DNA of 64,000 bases from Bosea sp. NBC_00550. GTDB lineage: Bacteria; Pseudomonadota; Alphaproteobacteria; Rhizobiales; Beijerinckiaceae. The stretch is from the NCBI RefSeq assembly GCF_026020075.1, contig NZ_CP102773.1, positions 62,001 to 126,000 of the forward strand. Direction: 5' to 3'. The position numbers and the translations under genes are program-made. Shown here piece after piece: positions 26,475-38,867 of the stretch (position 1 is its first letter; every line of letters begins with the position of its first letter). A model generated the notes under the pieces. The model worked only from the letters and a program-made list of their open reading frames with translations. It made no database searches and was not told where the DNA came from.

Positions 26475-26855
26475 CTACCTGACCATGGTTGCGCGCATGC
26501 GGGCATGATAGCATTCGCAGTTCCACAGACGGTCGGAATCCACCTCCCGATAAGACAGCATACCCAGCGCGATGCCGCATGCCGTGCGAGAGGCGTAAGC
26601 CCAGGTGATACGCTCAGAGCGGCTCGCTTCCGTCGCGAGCTGGGCGGAAACCTTTGTCGCCTCGGCATAGCGCGCCTGGATTTCGTCCTTAATAATCGAG
26701 AAATTCTGCTCCCGCGCCAGAGAAGAATGCCCCCAGGCCTGGCAAACCGCAGGCGCACTCCGCGATGGAGGTATCCCGGAGAGGTCAGCCGCCTGCGCCG
26801 CAACACAGAGAAGCAACGGCAACACAGCGGCGCAAACCAAAGACAAAGCTTTCAT
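26475..26855 (-). CDS. Small exported protein, 126 aa
   Basis: From ATG 26855, preceded by GGGGAAGAA, the protein starts with a signal peptide (MKALSLVCAAVLPLLLCVAA, then QAAD). The mature part has four Cys (VCQAWGHSS, RTACGIALGM, WNCECYHARM) and two helices (EIQARYAEATKVSAQLATEA). It may form disulfides in the periplasm. It lies between the adhesin and the TolC-type gene on the same strand, so an accessory role in adhesin secretion is conceivable. The family is not recognised. Confidence 0.7.
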   Translation of the reverse strand: MKALSLVCAAVLPLLLCVAAQAADLSGIPPSRSAPAVCQAWGHSSLAREQNFSIIKDEIQARYAEATKVSAQLATEASRSERITWAYASRTACGIALGMLSYREVDSDRLWNCECYHARMRATMVR

Positions 26856-27107
26856 TTCTTCCCCAGCGCGCTCATTCCTAGCTAAATTTAGGCTAGTGGA
26901 CCGCATGATCTTGCTCAAGCGGCTTCCCTGACTTTCCGGCAGTTGCCTAGTATTTGAGCCGCCGATGTCACCCAAAAGAGACGGTCCGCCACGAGCGAGG
27001 CCGCATGCCGGGGTTGCGCGGCTATGGCAGGTCGGGCGCTCCGCGGAGCGGGGGAGATCGGGCCGGCCACACCTTGCGGCGGAACCGGTCCCGATTCGTA
27101 GGATGGA

Positions 27108-30100
27108 TCAGGTCACGACCGCCTGCTGGTCATGATCGTAGAGGATCTGGACCGAGCCCACCGGCGGGGTCGAGAACGTCGCCACCACGACCGAAGCTCC
27201 GCCGGCCGCGGTCCCGTTGTTGTCGACGAGCAGCTGATTGCCGGAGATGGAAACAACCTGATCGACCTGTGCGGCATTGGTCGGCGCCCCCGTCCCGAGC
27301 GACTGCAGCAGGCTGCTCAGATCGATCACATCCCCCAGGCTCCCATTGTAATCCTGGATGAGATCGTCCGTGCTGATGGTCAGATGCGACGGGTCGATGA
27401 CGAAGGTATCGGCACCCTGCCCACCCGTCAGCGTATCCTGCCCGGCACCTCCGATGAGCACGTCGTCGCCGTCGCCGCCATAGAGGATGTCGTTTCCGAG
27501 GCCGCCGCTCAGAGTGTCGGTGCCGATACCGCCATTGAGGGTGTCGTTCCCGCTACCCCCATTGAGGATATCGTTCCCCGCATCGCCATTGAGGGTGTCG
27601 TTGCCCTCCTGCCCGTAGATGATGTCGTTTCCGTCACCGCCATTGATGGTGTCGTTGCCACCGGTCCGGCCGCTCTCGCGCCCCAGCTCTTCGGCGTGGG
27701 ACACGATATAGTCGACGGTGTCCGCACGACCCCATCCCTGATAGGCAGCGCCGACACCCTGGCCGGCCTCGAGCCTCTGGAAGACATCCCAGCCCGAGCC
27801 CGCCGGCGTCGTCAGACCCGCCGCTGCCGCCAGGACATCGGTGAACGGCACGTCGCCGAAGATGAGGTCGTTACCCGCGCCGCCATTGAAGGCGTCGGCG
27901 CCGGCATGGTCGGCGACCACGGCCTGACCGCTGAGCTCGCCGATCACTGCTTCGAGCTGCTCCGCTGTCGTGATGTTGGTTGCGCTGCCACCCGTTCCCT
28001 CGACCGTGCTCAGCGTCGAAAGAGCGCCACTGCTGATGGCAATACCAACGGCTTCGATCGGCCCGAAGGAGCTCTCGATCGAGGTGACCTCGTCGTTGAA
28101 GCCACCGCCCGTAGTCGGCTCACCATCGGAAATGAAGACGACCTTGTTCTTGGTGCCGGCTCCGGTCAGCGGACCATCGTAATCGACAGCGATGTTGGCC
28201 AACTCAACGGTCACGCCCGAATTATCGGTATCGTTTCCGGTGAACTGCACATAGCCGATCGTCTTCCCGTCCGTCCCGAGCGTCAGGCTTCCGTTCGAGG
28301 TTCTATTAGCTGCGGCACTGGAAGTCCCATCGGTATAGTGGATGACGTAGGAGATCGACTCGCTGCCGTTGTTGTTCAATCCATCGAACGTGAAGGTGGC
28401 GAACTCGACGGGCGGTCCTTGGAACGTCGCGAATTGCGTGCCGTAACCGGTGCTTCCGGTGCTGGGAGAAGGATCGAAGCCCGCTACTCCGAACGTATTC
28501 TCGGCACCGAAATCGAAGCGCAGAATCTCTCCGTTGTTGATGCCGCTGTCGCCACTGCTACCACTGCGAACGCCCATCCCGTCCGTCGTCCCAGTCACGT
28601 TCATTTGTGTCGAGCCGTTCCAGGCGGACACCACGGCAACCTTGGTATCGTAGGAGTTCAGAAGAACGGCCGTGCCGTTACTCGTATTGCCGTTGCTGTC
28701 GAAGCTTTCCGCACCGTTGACCGGATGGGTGACGCTGCTGCCATTGACCCAGCTCTGAACCTGCTGAAGCGCGGATTCGTAGTTGGTCGACGGCCCGTCG
28801 AACGTGTCGTCGAGGCCGTTGACCACCGCATGCGCAGCCGAAACCTGCGCAGTATTCACCACGCCACCCCTGATCAGGTCGAAGGTGATACCCGGCCCGC
28901 CCGCCTCATTGAACTGCACGAGGTGGATCCGGACGTTCTCCGCCCCGGACACCGCCAACTGATCGATGGCAGTGTTCACGGCATTCTGCAGCGCCTCGAG
29001 ACGGCTGATATTGCTGCCGTTGAAGCTGATCGAGGCGTTCATGCTGCCCGACGTGTCTAGCACGAAGACGACATTGGCTGTATCGCCGGGCGTCACCGTG
29101 GCCAGCGCGCCGGGATCACCGATCAGGACATCGTCGCCGGCGCCGCCGTTGATCGCCCCGGTCGTGTTCGTCGTCACGTCGACCACATGGGGCTTGTCGG
29201 GCGTGTTGGGAGCATCGTTGACGCCGTCATCGCCGCTGCCGGAGCCGACGACCAGCCTGCCGATGGCATCGAGCGAAATCGCCAGCGTCGCCGTATCGGC
29301 ATCGCCGTCGCCGTCGGTCAGCGTGTAGGTAAAGGTGTCGACGCCGCCGCTATTCGAGGTCCTGGCATACGTGTACTGACCGTTCGCAGCGATTGTCAGC
29401 GAGCCGTACTGGCCGGCGATCACCGTCGAGCCGCTGACGCCGACATCCGTGCCCAAGCCCCCTACATTGCTGTTTTGGACGTGGCTGACCCGTGCGCCGT
29501 CCGCGCCGCTCACGTCAGCATTGGCCGTGCCTCCCGTCGTGCCCAGGCCGCTGATCACGTTGCCGTCCGTCGACGCCGTCTTGCCGACTGCATCGGTATC
29601 GTTCACCGCCTTCGGAGCGTCGTCGACGACGCGCACCTCCAGCGTGTCGGTCGCGCTCGTCCCGCCCACGCCGTTGACCTGCAGCGTGATCCGGTCGTTG
29701 AACCCGGTCGCGTCGACCGTGTCCGAACCGCTCGGAACCTTGCTGTCGTTGTCGATCGTCGCGGACAGCGTGTAGCTGTAGCTCACCACGCCCGTCCCGG
29801 CATTGTAGCCCGTCAGACGCAGCGAACCCTCGCCCGTGTTCACGACGCCGTTCGTCGTCCCGAACGCCTGCATCTGCGTCAGCGTGAACGTCACGCCGCC
29901 GACCACGATGCTCGCGATCCCGTCCGAAGTCGTCACCGTGAACGAGCCCGTCGCCGTCTCCTTCGTCGTCGCGGCTTCCGAACCCAACGGGTTCAGCCCG
30001 GACTCATAGACCGTGGCGTCGGCGCCCGAAGCCTGCGCGGTCGTCACCGTCGCGCTGTCGGCGGCTCCCTTCACCGTGATCGTCAGCGTCGCCGGGGAGG

Positions 30101-33100
30101 TGTCACCATCCGCGTCCTGCATCGTGTAGTGCAGCACATAGTCCTGGCTGAACCCCGTCCCCAGCGCCTGCGTCGCCGCACGGCTGTTGTCGAGCTGGTA
30201 GCTCCACGTCCCGTCGCCATTCTGCGTCAGCGTGCCGTACTGGTTCAGCGACGCGATCGCCGCCGGATCGCCCGTCCCGCCCCAGCCAACAAAGCTCGCC
30301 GGCGCGTCCGCGCCCGACGCGTCGTTCGACAGGACGTTCCCCGAGACCAGGCTCGCGCCGTCCTCCGTCACCGTGTACGAGCCGTCGTTCACCGCCTTCG
30401 GAGCGTCGTCGACGACGCGCACCTCCAGCGTGTCGGTCGCGCTCGTCCCGCCCACGCCGTTGACCTGCAGCGTGATCCGGTCGTTGAACCCGGTCGCGTC
30501 GACCGTGTCCGAACCGCTCGGAACCTTGCTGTCGTTGTCGATCGTCGCGGACAGCGTGTAGCTGTAGCTCACCACGCCCGTCCCGGCATTGTAGCCCGTC
30601 AGACGCAGCGAACCCTCGCCCGTGTTCACGACGCCGTTCGTCGTCCCGAACGCCTGCATCTGCGTCAGCGTGAACGTCACGCCGCCGACCACGATGCTCG
30701 CGATCCCGTCCGAAGTCGTCACCGTGAACGAGCCCGTCGCCGTCTCCTTCGTCGTCGCGGCTTCCGAACCCAACGGGTTCAGCCCGGACTCATAGACCGT
30801 GGCGTCGGCGCCCGAAGCCTGCGCGGTCGTCACCGTCGCGCTGTCGGCGGCTCCCTTCACCGTGATCGTCAGCGTCGCCGGGGAGGTGTCACCATCCGCG
30901 TCCTGCATCGTGTAGTGCAGCACATAGTCCTGGCTGAACCCCGTCCCCAGCGCCTGCGTCGCCGCACGGCTGTTGTCGAGCTGGTAGCTCCACGTCCCGT
31001 CGCCATTCTGCGTCAGCGTGCCGTACTGGTTCAGCGACGCGATCGCCGCCGGATCGCCCGTCCCGCCCCAGCCAACAAAGCTCGCCGGCGCGTCCGCGCC
31101 CGACGCGTCGTTCGACAGGACGTTCCCCGAGACCAGGCTCGCGCCGTCCTCCGTCACCGTGTACGAGCCGTCGTTCACCGCCTTCGGAGCGTCGTCGACG
31201 ACGCGCACCTCCAGCGTGTCGGTCGCGCTCGTCCCGCCCACGCCGTTGACCTGCAGCGTGATCCGGTCGTTGAACCCGGTCGCGTCGACCGTGTCCGAAC
31301 CGCTCGGAACCTTGCTGTCGTTGTCGATCGTCGCGGACAGCGTGTAGCTGTAGCTCACCACGCCCGTCCCGGCATTGTAGCCCGTCAGACGCAGCGAACC
31401 CTCGCCCGTGTTCACGACGCCGTTCGTCGTCCCGAACGCCTGCATCTGCGTCAGCGTGAACGTCACGCCGCCGACCACGATGCTCGCGATCCCGTCCGAA
31501 GTCGTCACCGTGAACGAGCCCGTCGCCGTCTCCTTCGTCGTCGCGGCTTCCGAACCCAACGGGTTCAGCCCGGACTCATAGACCGTGGCGTCGGCGCCCG
31601 AAGCCTGCGCGGTCGTCACCGTCGCGCTGTCGGCGGCTCCCTTCACCGTGATCGTCAGCGTCGCCGGGGAGGTGTCACCATCCGCGTCCTGCATCGTGTA
31701 GTGCAGCACATAGTCCTGGCTGAACCCCGTCCCCAGCGCCTGCGTCGCCGCACGGCTGTTGTCGAGCTGGTAGCTCCACGTCCCGTCGCCATTCTGCGTC
31801 AGCGTGCCGTACTGGTTCAGCGACGCGATCGCCGCCGGATCGCCCGTCCCGCCCCAGCCAACAAAGCTCGCCGGCGCGTCCGCGCCCGACGCGTCGTTCG
31901 ACAGGACGTTCCCCGAGACCAGGCTCGCGCCGTCCTCCGTCACCGTGTACGAGCCGTCGTTCACCGCCTTCGGAGCGTCGTCGACGACGCGCACCTCCAG
32001 CGTGTCGGTCGCGCTCGTCCCGCCCACGCCGTTGACCTGCAGCGTGATCCGGTCGTTGAACCCGGTCGCGTCGACCGTGTCCGAACCGCTCGGAACCTTG
32101 CTGTCGTTGTCGATCGTCGCGGACAGCGTGTAGCTGTAGCTCACCACGCCCGTCCCGGCATTGTAGCCCGTCAGACGCAGCGAACCCTCGCCCGTGTTCA
32201 CGACGCCGTTCGTCGTCCCGAACGCCTGCATCTGCGTCAGCGTGAACGTCACGCCGCCGACCACGATGCTCGCGATCCCGTCCGAAGTCGTCACCGTGAA
32301 CGAGCCCGTCGCCGTCTCCTTCGTCGTCGCGGCTTCCGAACCCAACGGGTTCAGCCCGGACTCATAGACCGTGGCGTCGGCGCCCGAAGCCTGCGCGGTC
32401 GTCACCGTCGCGCTGTCGGCGGCTCCCTTCACCGTGATCGTCAGCGTCGCCGGGGAGGTGTCACCATCCGCGTCCTGCATCGTGTAGTGCAGCACATAGT
32501 CCTGGCTGAACCCCGTCCCCAGCGCCTGCGTCGCCGCACGGCTGTTGTCGAGCTGGTAGCTCCACGTCCCGTCGCCATTCTGCGTCAGCGTGCCGTACTG
32601 GTTCAGCGACGCGATCGCCGCCGGATCGCCCGTCCCGCCCCAGCCAACAAAGCTCGCCGGCGCGTCCGCGCCCGACGCGTCGTTCGACAGGACGTTCCCC
32701 GAGACCAGGCTCGCGCCGTCCTCCGTCACCGTGTACGAGCCGTCGTTCACCGCCTTCGGAGCGTCGTCGACGACGCGCACCTCCAGCGTGTCGGTCGCGC
32801 TCGTCCCGCCCACGCCGTTGACCTGCAGCGTGATCCGGTCGTTGAACCCGGTCGCGTCGACCGTGTCCGAACCGCTCGGAACCTTGCTGTCGTTGTCGAT
32901 CGTCGCGGACAGCGTGTAGCTGTAGCTCACCACGCCCGTCCCGGCATTGTAGCCCGTCAGACGCAGCGAACCCTCGCCCGTGTTCACGACGCCGTTCGTC
33001 GTCCCGAACGCCTGCATCTGCGTCAGCGTGAACGTCACGCCGCCGACCACGATGCTCGCGATCCCGTCCGAAGTCGTCACCGTGAACGAGCCCGTCGCCG

Positions 33101-36100
33101 TCTCCTTCGTCGTCGCGGCTTCCGAACCCAACGGGTTCAGCCCGGACTCATAGACCGTGGCGTCGGCGCCCGAAGCCTGCGCGGTCGTCACCGTCGCGCT
33201 GTCGGCGGCTCCCTTCACCGTGATCGTCAGCGTCGCCGGGGAGGTGTCACCATCCGCGTCCTGCATCGTGTAGTGCAGCACATAGTCCTGGCTGAACCCC
33301 GTCCCCAGCGCCTGCGTCGCCGCACGGCTGTTGTCGAGCTGGTAGCTCCACGTCCCGTCGCCATTCTGCGTCAGCGTGCCGTACTGGTTCAGCGACGCGA
33401 TCGCCGCCGGATCGCCCGTCCCGCCCCAGCCAACAAAGCTCGCCGGCGCGTCCGCGCCCGACGCGTCGTTCGACAGGACGTTCCCCGAGACCAGGCTCGC
33501 GCCGTCCTCCGTCACCGTGTACGAGCCGTCGTTCACCGCCTTCGGAGCGTCGTCGACGACGCGCACCTCCAGCGTGTCGGTCGCGCTCGTCCCGCCCACG
33601 CCGTTGACCTGCAGCGTGATCCGGTCGTTGAACCCGGTCGCGTCGACCGTGTCCGAACCGCTCGGAACCTTGCTGTCGTTGTCGATCGTCGCGGACAGCG
33701 TGTAGCTGTAGCTCACCACGCCCGTCCCGGCATTGTAGCCCGTCAGACGCAGCGAACCCTCGCCCGTGTTCACGACGCCGTTCGTCGTCCCGAACGCCTG
33801 CATCTGCGTCAGCGTGAACGTCACGCCGCCGACCACGATGCTCGCGATCCCGTCCGAAGTCGTCACCGTGAACGAGCCCGTCGCCGTCTCCTTCGTCGTC
33901 GCGGCTTCCGAACCCAACGGGTTCAGCCCGGACTCATAGACCGTGGCGTCGGCGCCCGAAGCCTGCGCGGTCGTCACCGTCGCGCTGTCGGCGGCTCCCT
34001 TCACCGTGATCGTCAGCGTCGCCGGGGAGGTGTCACCATCCGCGTCCTGCATCGTGTAGTGCAGCACATAGTCCTGGCTGAACCCCGTCCCCAGCGCCTG
34101 CGTCGCCGCACGGCTGTTGTCGAGCTGGTAGCTCCACGTCCCGTCGCCATTCTGCGTCAGCGTGCCGTACTGGTTCAGCGACGCGATCGCCGCCGGATCG
34201 CCCGTCCCGCCCCAGCCAACAAAGCTCGCCGGCGCGTCCGCGCCCGACGCGTCGTTCGACAGGACGTTCCCCGAGACCAGGCTCGCGCCGTCCTCCGTCA
34301 CCGTGTACGAGCCGTCGTTCACCGCCTTCGGAGCGTCGTCGACGACGCGCACCTCCAGCGTGTCGGTCGCGCTCGTCCCGCCCACGCCGTTGACCTGCAG
34401 CGTGATCCGGTCGTTGAACCCGGTCGCGTCGACCGTGTCCGAACCGCTCGGAACCTTGCTGTCGTTGTCGATCGTCGCGGACAGCGTGTAGCTGTAGCTC
34501 ACCACGCCCGTCCCGGCATTGTAGCCCGTCAGACGCAGCGAACCCTCGCCCGTGTTCACGACGCCGTTCGTCGTCCCGAACGCCTGCATCTGCGTCAGCG
34601 TGAACGTCACGCCGCCGACCACGATGCTCGCGATCCCGTCCGAAGTCGTCACCGTGAACGAGCCCGTCGCCGTCTCCTTCGTCGTCGCGGCTTCCGAACC
34701 CAACGGGTTCAGCCCGGACTCATAGACCGTGGCGTCGGCGCCCGAAGCCTGCGCGGTCGTCACCGTCGCGCTGTCGGCGGCTCCCTTCACCGTGATCGTC
34801 AGCGTCGCCGGGGAGGTGTCACCATCCGCGTCCTGCATCGTGTAGTGCAGCACATAGTCCTGGCTGAACCCCGTCCCCAGCGCCTGCGTCGCCGCACGGC
34901 TGTTGTCGAGCTGGTAGCTCCACGTCCCGTCGCCATTCTGCGTCAGCGTGCCGTACTGGTTCAGCGACGCGATCGCCGCCGGATCGCCCGTCCCGCCCCA
35001 GCCAACAAAGCTCGCCGGCGCGTCCGCGCCCGACGCGTCGTTCGACAGGACGTTCCCCGAGACCAGGCTCGCGCCGTCCTCCGTCACCGTGTACGAGCCG
35101 TCGTTCACCGCCTTCGGAGCGTCGTCGACGACGCGCACCTCCAGCGTGTCGGTCGCGCTCGTCCCGCCCACGCCGTTGACCTGCAGCGTGATCCGGTCGT
35201 TGAACCCGGTCGCGTCGACCGTGTCCGAACCGCTCGGAACCTTGCTGTCGTTGTCGATCGTCGCGGACAGCGTGTAGCTGTAGCTCACCACGCCCGTCCC
35301 GGCATTGTAGCCCGTCAGACGCAGCGAACCCTCGCCCGTGTTCACGACGCCGTTCGTCGTCCCGAACGCCTGCATCTGCGTCAGCGTGAACGTCACGCCG
35401 CCGACCACGATGCTCGCGATCCCGTCCGAAGTCGTCACCGTGAACGAGCCCGTCGCCGTCTCCTTCGTCGTCGCGGCTTCCGAACCCAACGGGTTCAGCC
35501 CGGACTCATAGACCGTGGCGTCGGCGCCCGAAGCCTGCGCGGTCGTCACCGTCGCGCTGTCGGCGGCTCCCTTCACCGTGATCGTCAGCGTCGCCGGGGA
35601 GGTGTCACCATCCGCGTCCTGCATCGTGTAGTGCAGCACATAGTCCTGGCTGAACCCCGTCCCCAGCGCCTGCGTCGCCGCACGGCTGTTGTCGAGCTGG
35701 TAGCTCCACGTCCCGTCGCCATTCTGCGTCAGCGTGCCGTACTGGTTCAGCGACGCGATCGCCGCCGGATCGCCCGTCCCGCCCCAGCCAACAAAGCTCG
35801 CCGGCGCGTCCGCGCCCGACGCGTCGTTCGACAGGACGTTCCCCGAGACCAGGCTCGCGCCGTCCTCCGTCACCGTGTACGAGCCGTCGTTCACCGCCTT
35901 CGGAGCGTCGTCGACGACGCGCACCTCCAGCGTGTCGGTCGCGCTCGTCCCGCCCACGCCGTTGACCTGCAGCGTGATCCGGTCGTTGAACCCGGTCGCG
36001 TCGACCGTGTCCGAACCGCTCGGAACCTTGCTGTCGTTGTCGATCGTCGCGGACAGCGTGTAGCTGTAGCTCACCACGCCCGTCCCGGCATTGTAGCCCG

Positions 36101-37856
36101 TCAGACGCAGCGAACCCTCGCCCGTGTTCACGACGCCGTTCGTCGTCCCGAACGCCTGCATCTGCGTCAGCGTGAACGTCACGCCGCCGACCACGATGCT
36201 CGCGATCCCGTCCGAAGTCGTCACCGTGAACGAGCCCGTCGCCGTCTCCTTCGTCGTCGCGGCTTCCGAACCCAACGGGTTCAGCCCGGACTCATAGACC
36301 GTGGCGTCGGCGCCCGAAGCCTGCGCGGTCGTCACCGTCGCGCTGTCGGCGGCTCCCTTCACCGTGATCGTCAGCGTCGCCGGGGAGGTGTCACCATCCG
36401 CGTCCTGCATCGTGTAGTGCAGCACATAGTCCTGGCTGAACCCCGTCCCCAGCGCCTGCGTCGCCGCACGGCTGTTGTCGAGCTGGTAGCTCCACGTCCC
36501 GTCGCCATTCTGCGTCAGCGTGCCGTACTGGTTCAGCGACGCGATCGCCGCCGGATCGCCCGTCCCGCCCCAGCCAACAAAGCTCGCCGGCGCGTCCGCG
36601 CCCGACGCGTCGTTCGACAGGACGTTCCCCGAGACCAGGCTCGCGCCGTCCTCCGTCACCGTGTACGAGCCGTCGTTCACCGCCTTCGGAGCGTCGTCGA
36701 CGATGGCGATCGACAAGGTCGTGCCGATCGGGTCGCCATCGGAATCCACGACCTTCACCGCGAAGTCGTCATGCGTCGCGTCGCCTGGGGTGCTGTCCAC
36801 GAGCGTGTAGGAATAGGTGAAGTCGTTCGCCGCGGCCGTCCCGTAAACCGTCAGGCTGCCATACTGGCCCTGCACCACGATCCCCGCGGCGCCGGCATTG
36901 CTCACATCGATCTGTGTGCCGTTCTTGTCGGTCACATACAGGCGACCGATCGTGTCGCCGCCCGTCGTGATGTTGAACGAACCCGTCGCCGTCTCGCTAG
37001 TGTCCGCGTTCCCGGCTCCGCCACTCGCCGCAAGCTCGCCCGAACCCGCAGACTTTCCGCCATTTCGCTCCGGAAGGCCGGCCTCGTTCACGCTCGTGTC
37101 CGACTGCGCACCGAGCGCGATCGTCGGCGTCGAATCCTTCACCAGCGTGGTCATCACCGTCGCCGTCGACGGGTCGTTGTCGCCGTTCACCTCGTCCGTC
37201 CGCGCGCTGTCGGATCCACTCGACAGGGCCGCTTCGGATACCGAAACGCTTGTCGTCGACGCAAGGGCGCTCGGCCCGACGCTCAACCTCTGCACCGGCC
37301 CCAGTTCACGCTGCTCGAGCGTGGGGAACTGCAGATCTGTCGGCGGGAGCAGATCGGTAATGCCGAAGAAGGAGCCGACATTGCCGTTCGGCACAGCAAA
37401 ATTGCCGCCGGAGCTGTTTATATTGGAGGCTTGGGCACCGGCGGCCGCGACGATGCCCTCACGGCTGAATACCGCCGCCAATGTACTGGCCGGCACCTCG
37501 AGGTCGCCGAGCATCAGGGTCGGGACGTTGTCGACGCCGTTGTCGATCACGATCGTGCGACCGTCGGCCTGCTTTAGGACGATATCCTTGCCCGTGATCT
37601 CGATAGTGTCGAGCGAGGTGCCCTGCGGCAGGCGAACGATCTTGGAAGCAGCCGCGTCGAAGTGAATGACCGGAGGAGCCGCTACGACAGCCGGCCCTGC
37701 CGATTGCGTCAATTGCTCCGCCGGCCTGGGCGCAGCCTGATCGGCAGAGGCCTGCGCCAGCTGGACGCGCCCATCGCCATCCGCAACCGACTCCTGCGAG
37801 ACCTGCTCCACCTGGACATCCGTGTCCAGACCGGCATTGCCGAGACCTTCAATCAT
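27108..37856 (-). CDS. Giant RTX adhesin with nine identical VCBS/T1SS-143 repeats, vWA domain and C-terminal secretion signal, 3582 aa
   Basis: Surface adhesin exported by the type I system encoded around it. The N-terminus (1-150) has no signal peptide and contains a BapA/LapA-prefix-like strand-rich part ([18 protein letters not shown]). After a linker come nine tandem 262-residue units (about 394-2752). Each is a VCBS/cadherin-like half ([40 protein letters not shown]) plus a T1SS-143 half ([20 protein letters not shown], ending [13 protein letters not shown]). A vWA domain with MIDAS motif DTSGS lies near 2932 and is split by an inserted jelly-roll-like segment before VVFISDGEP near 3245. 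RTX nonapeptides (GGxGNDxLxG) occupy about 3405-3480, and a type I signal ends the protein. GGGTGAAATC precedes the ATG. Confidence 0.93.
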   Translation of the reverse strand: MIEGLGNAGLDTDVQVEQVSQESVADGDGRVQLAQASADQAAPRPAEQLTQSAGPAVVAAPPVIHFDAAASKIVRLPQGTSLDTIEITGKDIVLKQADGRTIVIDNGVDNVPTLMLGDLEVPASTLAAVFSREGIVAAAGAQASNINSSGGNFAVPNGNVGSFFGITDLLPPTDLQFPTLEQRELGPVQRLSVGPSALASTTSVSVSEAALSSGSDSARTDEVNGDNDPSTATVMTTLVKDSTPTIALGAQSDTSVNEAGLPERNGGKSAGSGELAASGGAGNADTSETATGSFNITTGGDTIGRLYVTDKNGTQIDVSNAGAAGIVVQGQYGSLTVYGTAAANDFTYSYTLVDSTPGDATHDDFAVKVVDSDGDPIGTTLSIAIVDDAPKAVNDGSYTVTEDGASLVSGNVLSNDASGADAPASFVGWGGTGDPAAIASLNQYGTLTQNGDGTWSYQLDNSRAATQALGTGFSQDYVLHYTMQDADGDTSPATLTITVKGAADSATVTTAQASGADATVYESGLNPLGSEAATTKETATGSFTVTTSDGIASIVVGGVTFTLTQMQAFGTTNGVVNTGEGSLRLTGYNAGTGVVSYSYTLSATIDNDSKVPSGSDTVDATGFNDRITLQVNGVGGTSATDTLEVRVVDDAPKAVNDGSYTVTEDGASLVSGNVLSNDASGADAPASFVGWGGTGDPAAIASLNQYGTLTQNGDGTWSYQLDNSRAATQALGTGFSQDYVLHYTMQDADGDTSPATLTITVKGAADSATVTTAQASGADATVYESGLNPLGSEAATTKETATGSFTVTTSDGIASIVVGGVTFTLTQMQAFGTTNGVVNTGEGSLRLTGYNAGTGVVSYSYTLSATIDNDSKVPSGSDTVDATGFNDRITLQVNGVGGTSATDTLEVRVVDDAPKAVNDGSYTVTEDGASLVSGNVLSNDASGADAPASFVGWGGTGDPAAIASLNQYGTLTQNGDGTWSYQLDNSRAATQALGTGFSQDYVLHYTMQDADGDTSPATLTITVKGAADSATVTTAQASGADATVYESGLNPLGSEAATTKETATGSFTVTTSDGIASIVVGGVTFTLTQMQAFGTTNGVVNTGEGSLRLTGYNAGTGVVSYSYTLSATIDNDSKVPSGSDTVDATGFNDRITLQVNGVGGTSATDTLEVRVVDDAPKAVNDGSYTVTEDGASLVSGNVLSNDASGADAPASFVGWGGTGDPAAIASLNQYGTLTQNGDGTWSYQLDNSRAATQALGTGFSQDYVLHYTMQDADGDTSPATLTITVKGAADSATVTTAQASGADATVYESGLNPLGSEAATTKETATGSFTVTTSDGIASIVVGGVTFTLTQMQAFGTTNGVVNTGEGSLRLTGYNAGTGVVSYSYTLSATIDNDSKVPSGSDTVDATGFNDRITLQVNGVGGTSATDTLEVRVVDDAPKAVNDGSYTVTEDGASLVSGNVLSNDASGADAPASFVGWGGTGDPAAIASLNQYGTLTQNGDGTWSYQLDNSRAATQALGTGFSQDYVLHYTMQDADGDTSPATLTITVKGAADSATVTTAQASGADATVYESGLNPLGSEAATTKETATGSFTVTTSDGIASIVVGGVTFTLTQMQAFGTTNGVVNTGEGSLRLTGYNAGTGVVSYSYTLSATIDNDSKVPSGSDTVDATGFNDRITLQVNGVGGTSATDTLEVRVVDDAPKAVNDGSYTVTEDGASLVSGNVLSNDASGADAPASFVGWGGTGDPAAIASLNQYGTLTQNGDGTWSYQLDNSRAATQALGTGFSQDYVLHYTMQDADGDTSPATLTITVKGAADSATVTTAQASGADATVYESGLNPLGSEAATTKETATGSFTVTTSDGIASIVVGGVTFTLTQMQAFGTTNGVVNTGEGSLRLTGYNAGTGVVSYSYTLSATIDNDSKVPSGSDTVDATGFNDRITLQVNGVGGTSATDTLEVRVVDDAPKAVNDGSYTVTEDGASLVSGNVLSNDASGADAPASFVGWGGTGDPAAIASLNQYGTLTQNGDGTWSYQLDNSRAATQALGTGFSQDYVLHYTMQDADGDTSPATLTITVKGAADSATVTTAQASGADATVYESGLNPLGSEAATTKETATGSFTVTTSDGIASIVVGGVTFTLTQMQAFGTTNGVVNTGEGSLRLTGYNAGTGVVSYSYTLSATIDNDSKVPSGSDTVDATGFNDRITLQVNGVGGTSATDTLEVRVVDDAPKAVNDGSYTVTEDGASLVSGNVLSNDASGADAPASFVGWGGTGDPAAIASLNQYGTLTQNGDGTWSYQLDNSRAATQALGTGFSQDYVLHYTMQDADGDTSPATLTITVKGAADSATVTTAQASGADATVYESGLNPLGSEAATTKETATGSFTVTTSDGIASIVVGGVTFTLTQMQAFGTTNGVVNTGEGSLRLTGYNAGTGVVSYSYTLSATIDNDSKVPSGSDTVDATGFNDRITLQVNGVGGTSATDTLEVRVVDDAPKAVNDGSYTVTEDGASLVSGNVLSNDASGADAPASFVGWGGTGDPAAIASLNQYGTLTQNGDGTWSYQLDNSRAATQALGTGFSQDYVLHYTMQDADGDTSPATLTITVKGAADSATVTTAQASGADATVYESGLNPLGSEAATTKETATGSFTVTTSDGIASIVVGGVTFTLTQMQAFGTTNGVVNTGEGSLRLTGYNAGTGVVSYSYTLSATIDNDSKVPSGSDTVDATGFNDRITLQVNGVGGTSATDTLEVRVVDDAPKAVNDTDAVGKTASTDGNVISGLGTTGGTANADVSGADGARVSHVQNSNVGGLGTDVGVSGSTVIAGQYGSLTIAANGQYTYARTSNSGGVDTFTYTLTDGDGDADTATLAISLDAIGRLVVGSGSGDDGVNDAPNTPDKPHVVDVTTNTTGAINGGAGDDVLIGDPGALATVTPGDTANVVFVLDTSGSMNASISFNGSNISRLEALQNAVNTAIDQLAVSGAENVRIHLVQFNEAGGPGITFDLIRGGVVNTAQVSAAHAVVNGLDDTFDGPSTNYESALQQVQSWVNGSSVTHPVNGAESFDSNGNTSNGTAVLLNSYDTKVAVVSAWNGSTQMNVTGTTDGMGVRSGSSGDSGINNGEILRFDFGAENTFGVAGFDPSPSTGSTGYGTQFATFQGPPVEFATFTFDGLNNNGSESISYVIHYTDGTSSAAANRTSNGSLTLGTDGKTIGYVQFTGNDTDNSGVTVELANIAVDYDGPLTGAGTKNKVVFISDGEPTTGGGFNDEVTSIESSFGPIEAVGIAISSGALSTLSTVEGTGGSATNITTAEQLEAVIGELSGQAVVADHAGADAFNGGAGNDLIFGDVPFTDVLAAAAGLTTPAGSGWDVFQRLEAGQGVGAAYQGWGRADTVDYIVSHAEELGRESGRTGGNDTINGGDGNDIIYGQEGNDTLNGDAGNDILNGGSGNDTLNGGIGTDTLSGGLGNDILYGGDGDDVLIGGAGQDTLTGGQGADTFVIDPSHLTISTDDLIQDYNGSLGDVIDLSSLLQSLGTGAPTNAAQVDQVVSISGNQLLVDNNGTAAGGASVVVATFSTPPVGSVQILYDHDQQAVVT
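29601..36674 (-). repeat. Nine tandem 786-bp repeats inside the adhesin gene
   Basis: The string GTTCACCGCCTTCGGAGC recurs from 29601 to 36675 every 786 bp, giving 9 units (7074 bp). Translations of the units are identical in the coding frame and in two antisense frames, so the DNA copies must be identical or nearly so. Units encode 262 residues each. Such identity implies recent expansion or continuing homogenisation, and copy number may vary between cells or be uncertain in the assembly. Confidence 0.95.
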
Positions 37857-38249
37857 GATTTCACCCGATCACGCTGACGTTTGGCGGATCGTTCGGCGAT
37901 TTTTTTTCGAGAAGCAAGTGGGCCGATATATCAGCGTATATCTACAGGCCATCGAATTTGCAGATGCTTAGCATCCGGCTATTTCAATCGCTATTCCGCT
38001 GGGTCATTCGAGTCATACTTTGTTTCGAATTTGGGAATCCGCTGCGGCGGATTACGATCCGATCAGAACTCCCGATTCCGTGCAACCTCAAAGCGCTCTA
38101 GAGATTGGTTCGACCGGGTCCGAGCGATCCTCCAGAAATCGCGCACCAAGTATTGCTCGCTTAGCCGAGCCGAAACCTTTGAGCAGCCGGTTGTCCCGCC
38201 GGCGCCGAAACGTCGGCGACAAAATTCCTTGCTGCGAAGGCATCCGAGT
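37857..38249. other. Adhesin upstream region (393 nt)
   Basis: No gene is seen. The half nearest the adhesin contains AT-rich parts (for example around 37920-38040) and a run of eight T at 37901-37908. It should hold the adhesin promoter, and it separates the RHH/PAS gene from the adhesin on the same strand. Short frames here are shadows of non-coding DNA. Confidence 0.4.
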
Positions 38250-38867
38250 TCAGCGAGTGCTTTGCGAAGGCCTGGATGACGACGAGGGATGCAGCACGCA
38301 GAGGAGAAGTGCGTGCCCATGGGCGCGCTCCAGCAAGGTGACGCGAACGGTCGCCTTCCATGATTGCTGCCCTGCCTCGAGCGAGCAAGGGATCGAGAGG
38401 ATGCGCTGCTCGTTCTCGTCGAACAGCATCAGAACGCGGCTGATTTCAGCGGCGAGCTCGAAACGGAGGTGGGATTGAGCCCCGACACTGGCGACGAAAT
38501 TCCGCATCGAGCTGTTGAAGAGGCGGATCTGCTTGTGCCGGTCGATGACGAAAGCAGGCTCAGCCATCAAATCGATGATGCGTTGCCAGCGCTCCTTAGC
38601 ATGCGCGGGCTGCTCGGCCTGCGCTTCCCGCATGAACCACTCGATCGCCGCAACGCGCAGGCGCGCCGTCGCATTGCCGGAATCGTTGCCGATGAGCTGG
38701 GCGACATAGGCCGACAGCCGCTGCTTGCGCCGCCGGGCGATATACTCGAGCGCCTGCCAGAAGGCGTCTTCGAGCTTGAAGGCACGCCGCCGTCCCTGCA
38801 CGGTCAGCAAGCGCAGTCGCGGCCCCTTGGCAACAGGGATGTCGATGTCTTCCGTGTTCGGATCCAT
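38250..38867 (-). CDS. Ribbon-helix-helix protein with PAS-like C-terminal domain, 205 aa
   Basis: The N-terminal part holds a ribbon-helix-helix domain of the RHH_4 kind: RRRAFKLEDAFWQALEYIAR, then RRKQRLSAYVAQLIGN, in which a strand is followed by two helices. A second helix-rich segment leads to a PAS-like region (about 100-190) with AEPAFVIDRHKQIRLFNSSM and later a beta-rich end (SWKATVRVTLLERAHGHALL). This suggests a DNA-binding regulator with a signal input. Its ATG (38867) overlaps the TGA of the HlyD-type gene by one base (TGATG), so it is translationally coupled to a secretion component and lies just upstream of the adhesin. Control of adhesin transcription is inferred. Confidence 0.75.
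   Translation of the reverse strand: MDPNTEDIDIPVAKGPRLRLLTVQGRRRAFKLEDAFWQALEYIARRRKQRLSAYVAQLIGNDSGNATARLRVAAIEWFMREAQAEQPAHAKERWQRIIDLMAEPAFVIDRHKQIRLFNSSMRNFVASVGAQSHLRFELAAEISRVLMLFDENEQRILSIPCSLEAGQQSWKATVRVTLLERAHGHALLLCVLHPSSSSRPSQSTR

Noticed and set aside
27037..27050. Perfect 14-bp palindrome CGCTCCGCGGAGCG downstream of the adhesin
   Set aside because: It has no loop-forming spacer and no T run and lies 58 nt beyond the stop, so I could not support a terminator call.
29601..36674. Repeat array considered as CRISPR or satellite DNA
   Set aside because: Units are 786 bp, coding and without spacers, so it is a protein-domain repeat.
29187..37577. An 8.4-kb open frame on the plus strand opposite the adhesin repeats (2796 codons)
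   Set aside because: It is Arg/His/Val-rich, repeats exactly with the adhesin units and stays open only because each 786-bp unit is a multiple of three without a stop in that frame. The sense frame carries all recognisable domains.
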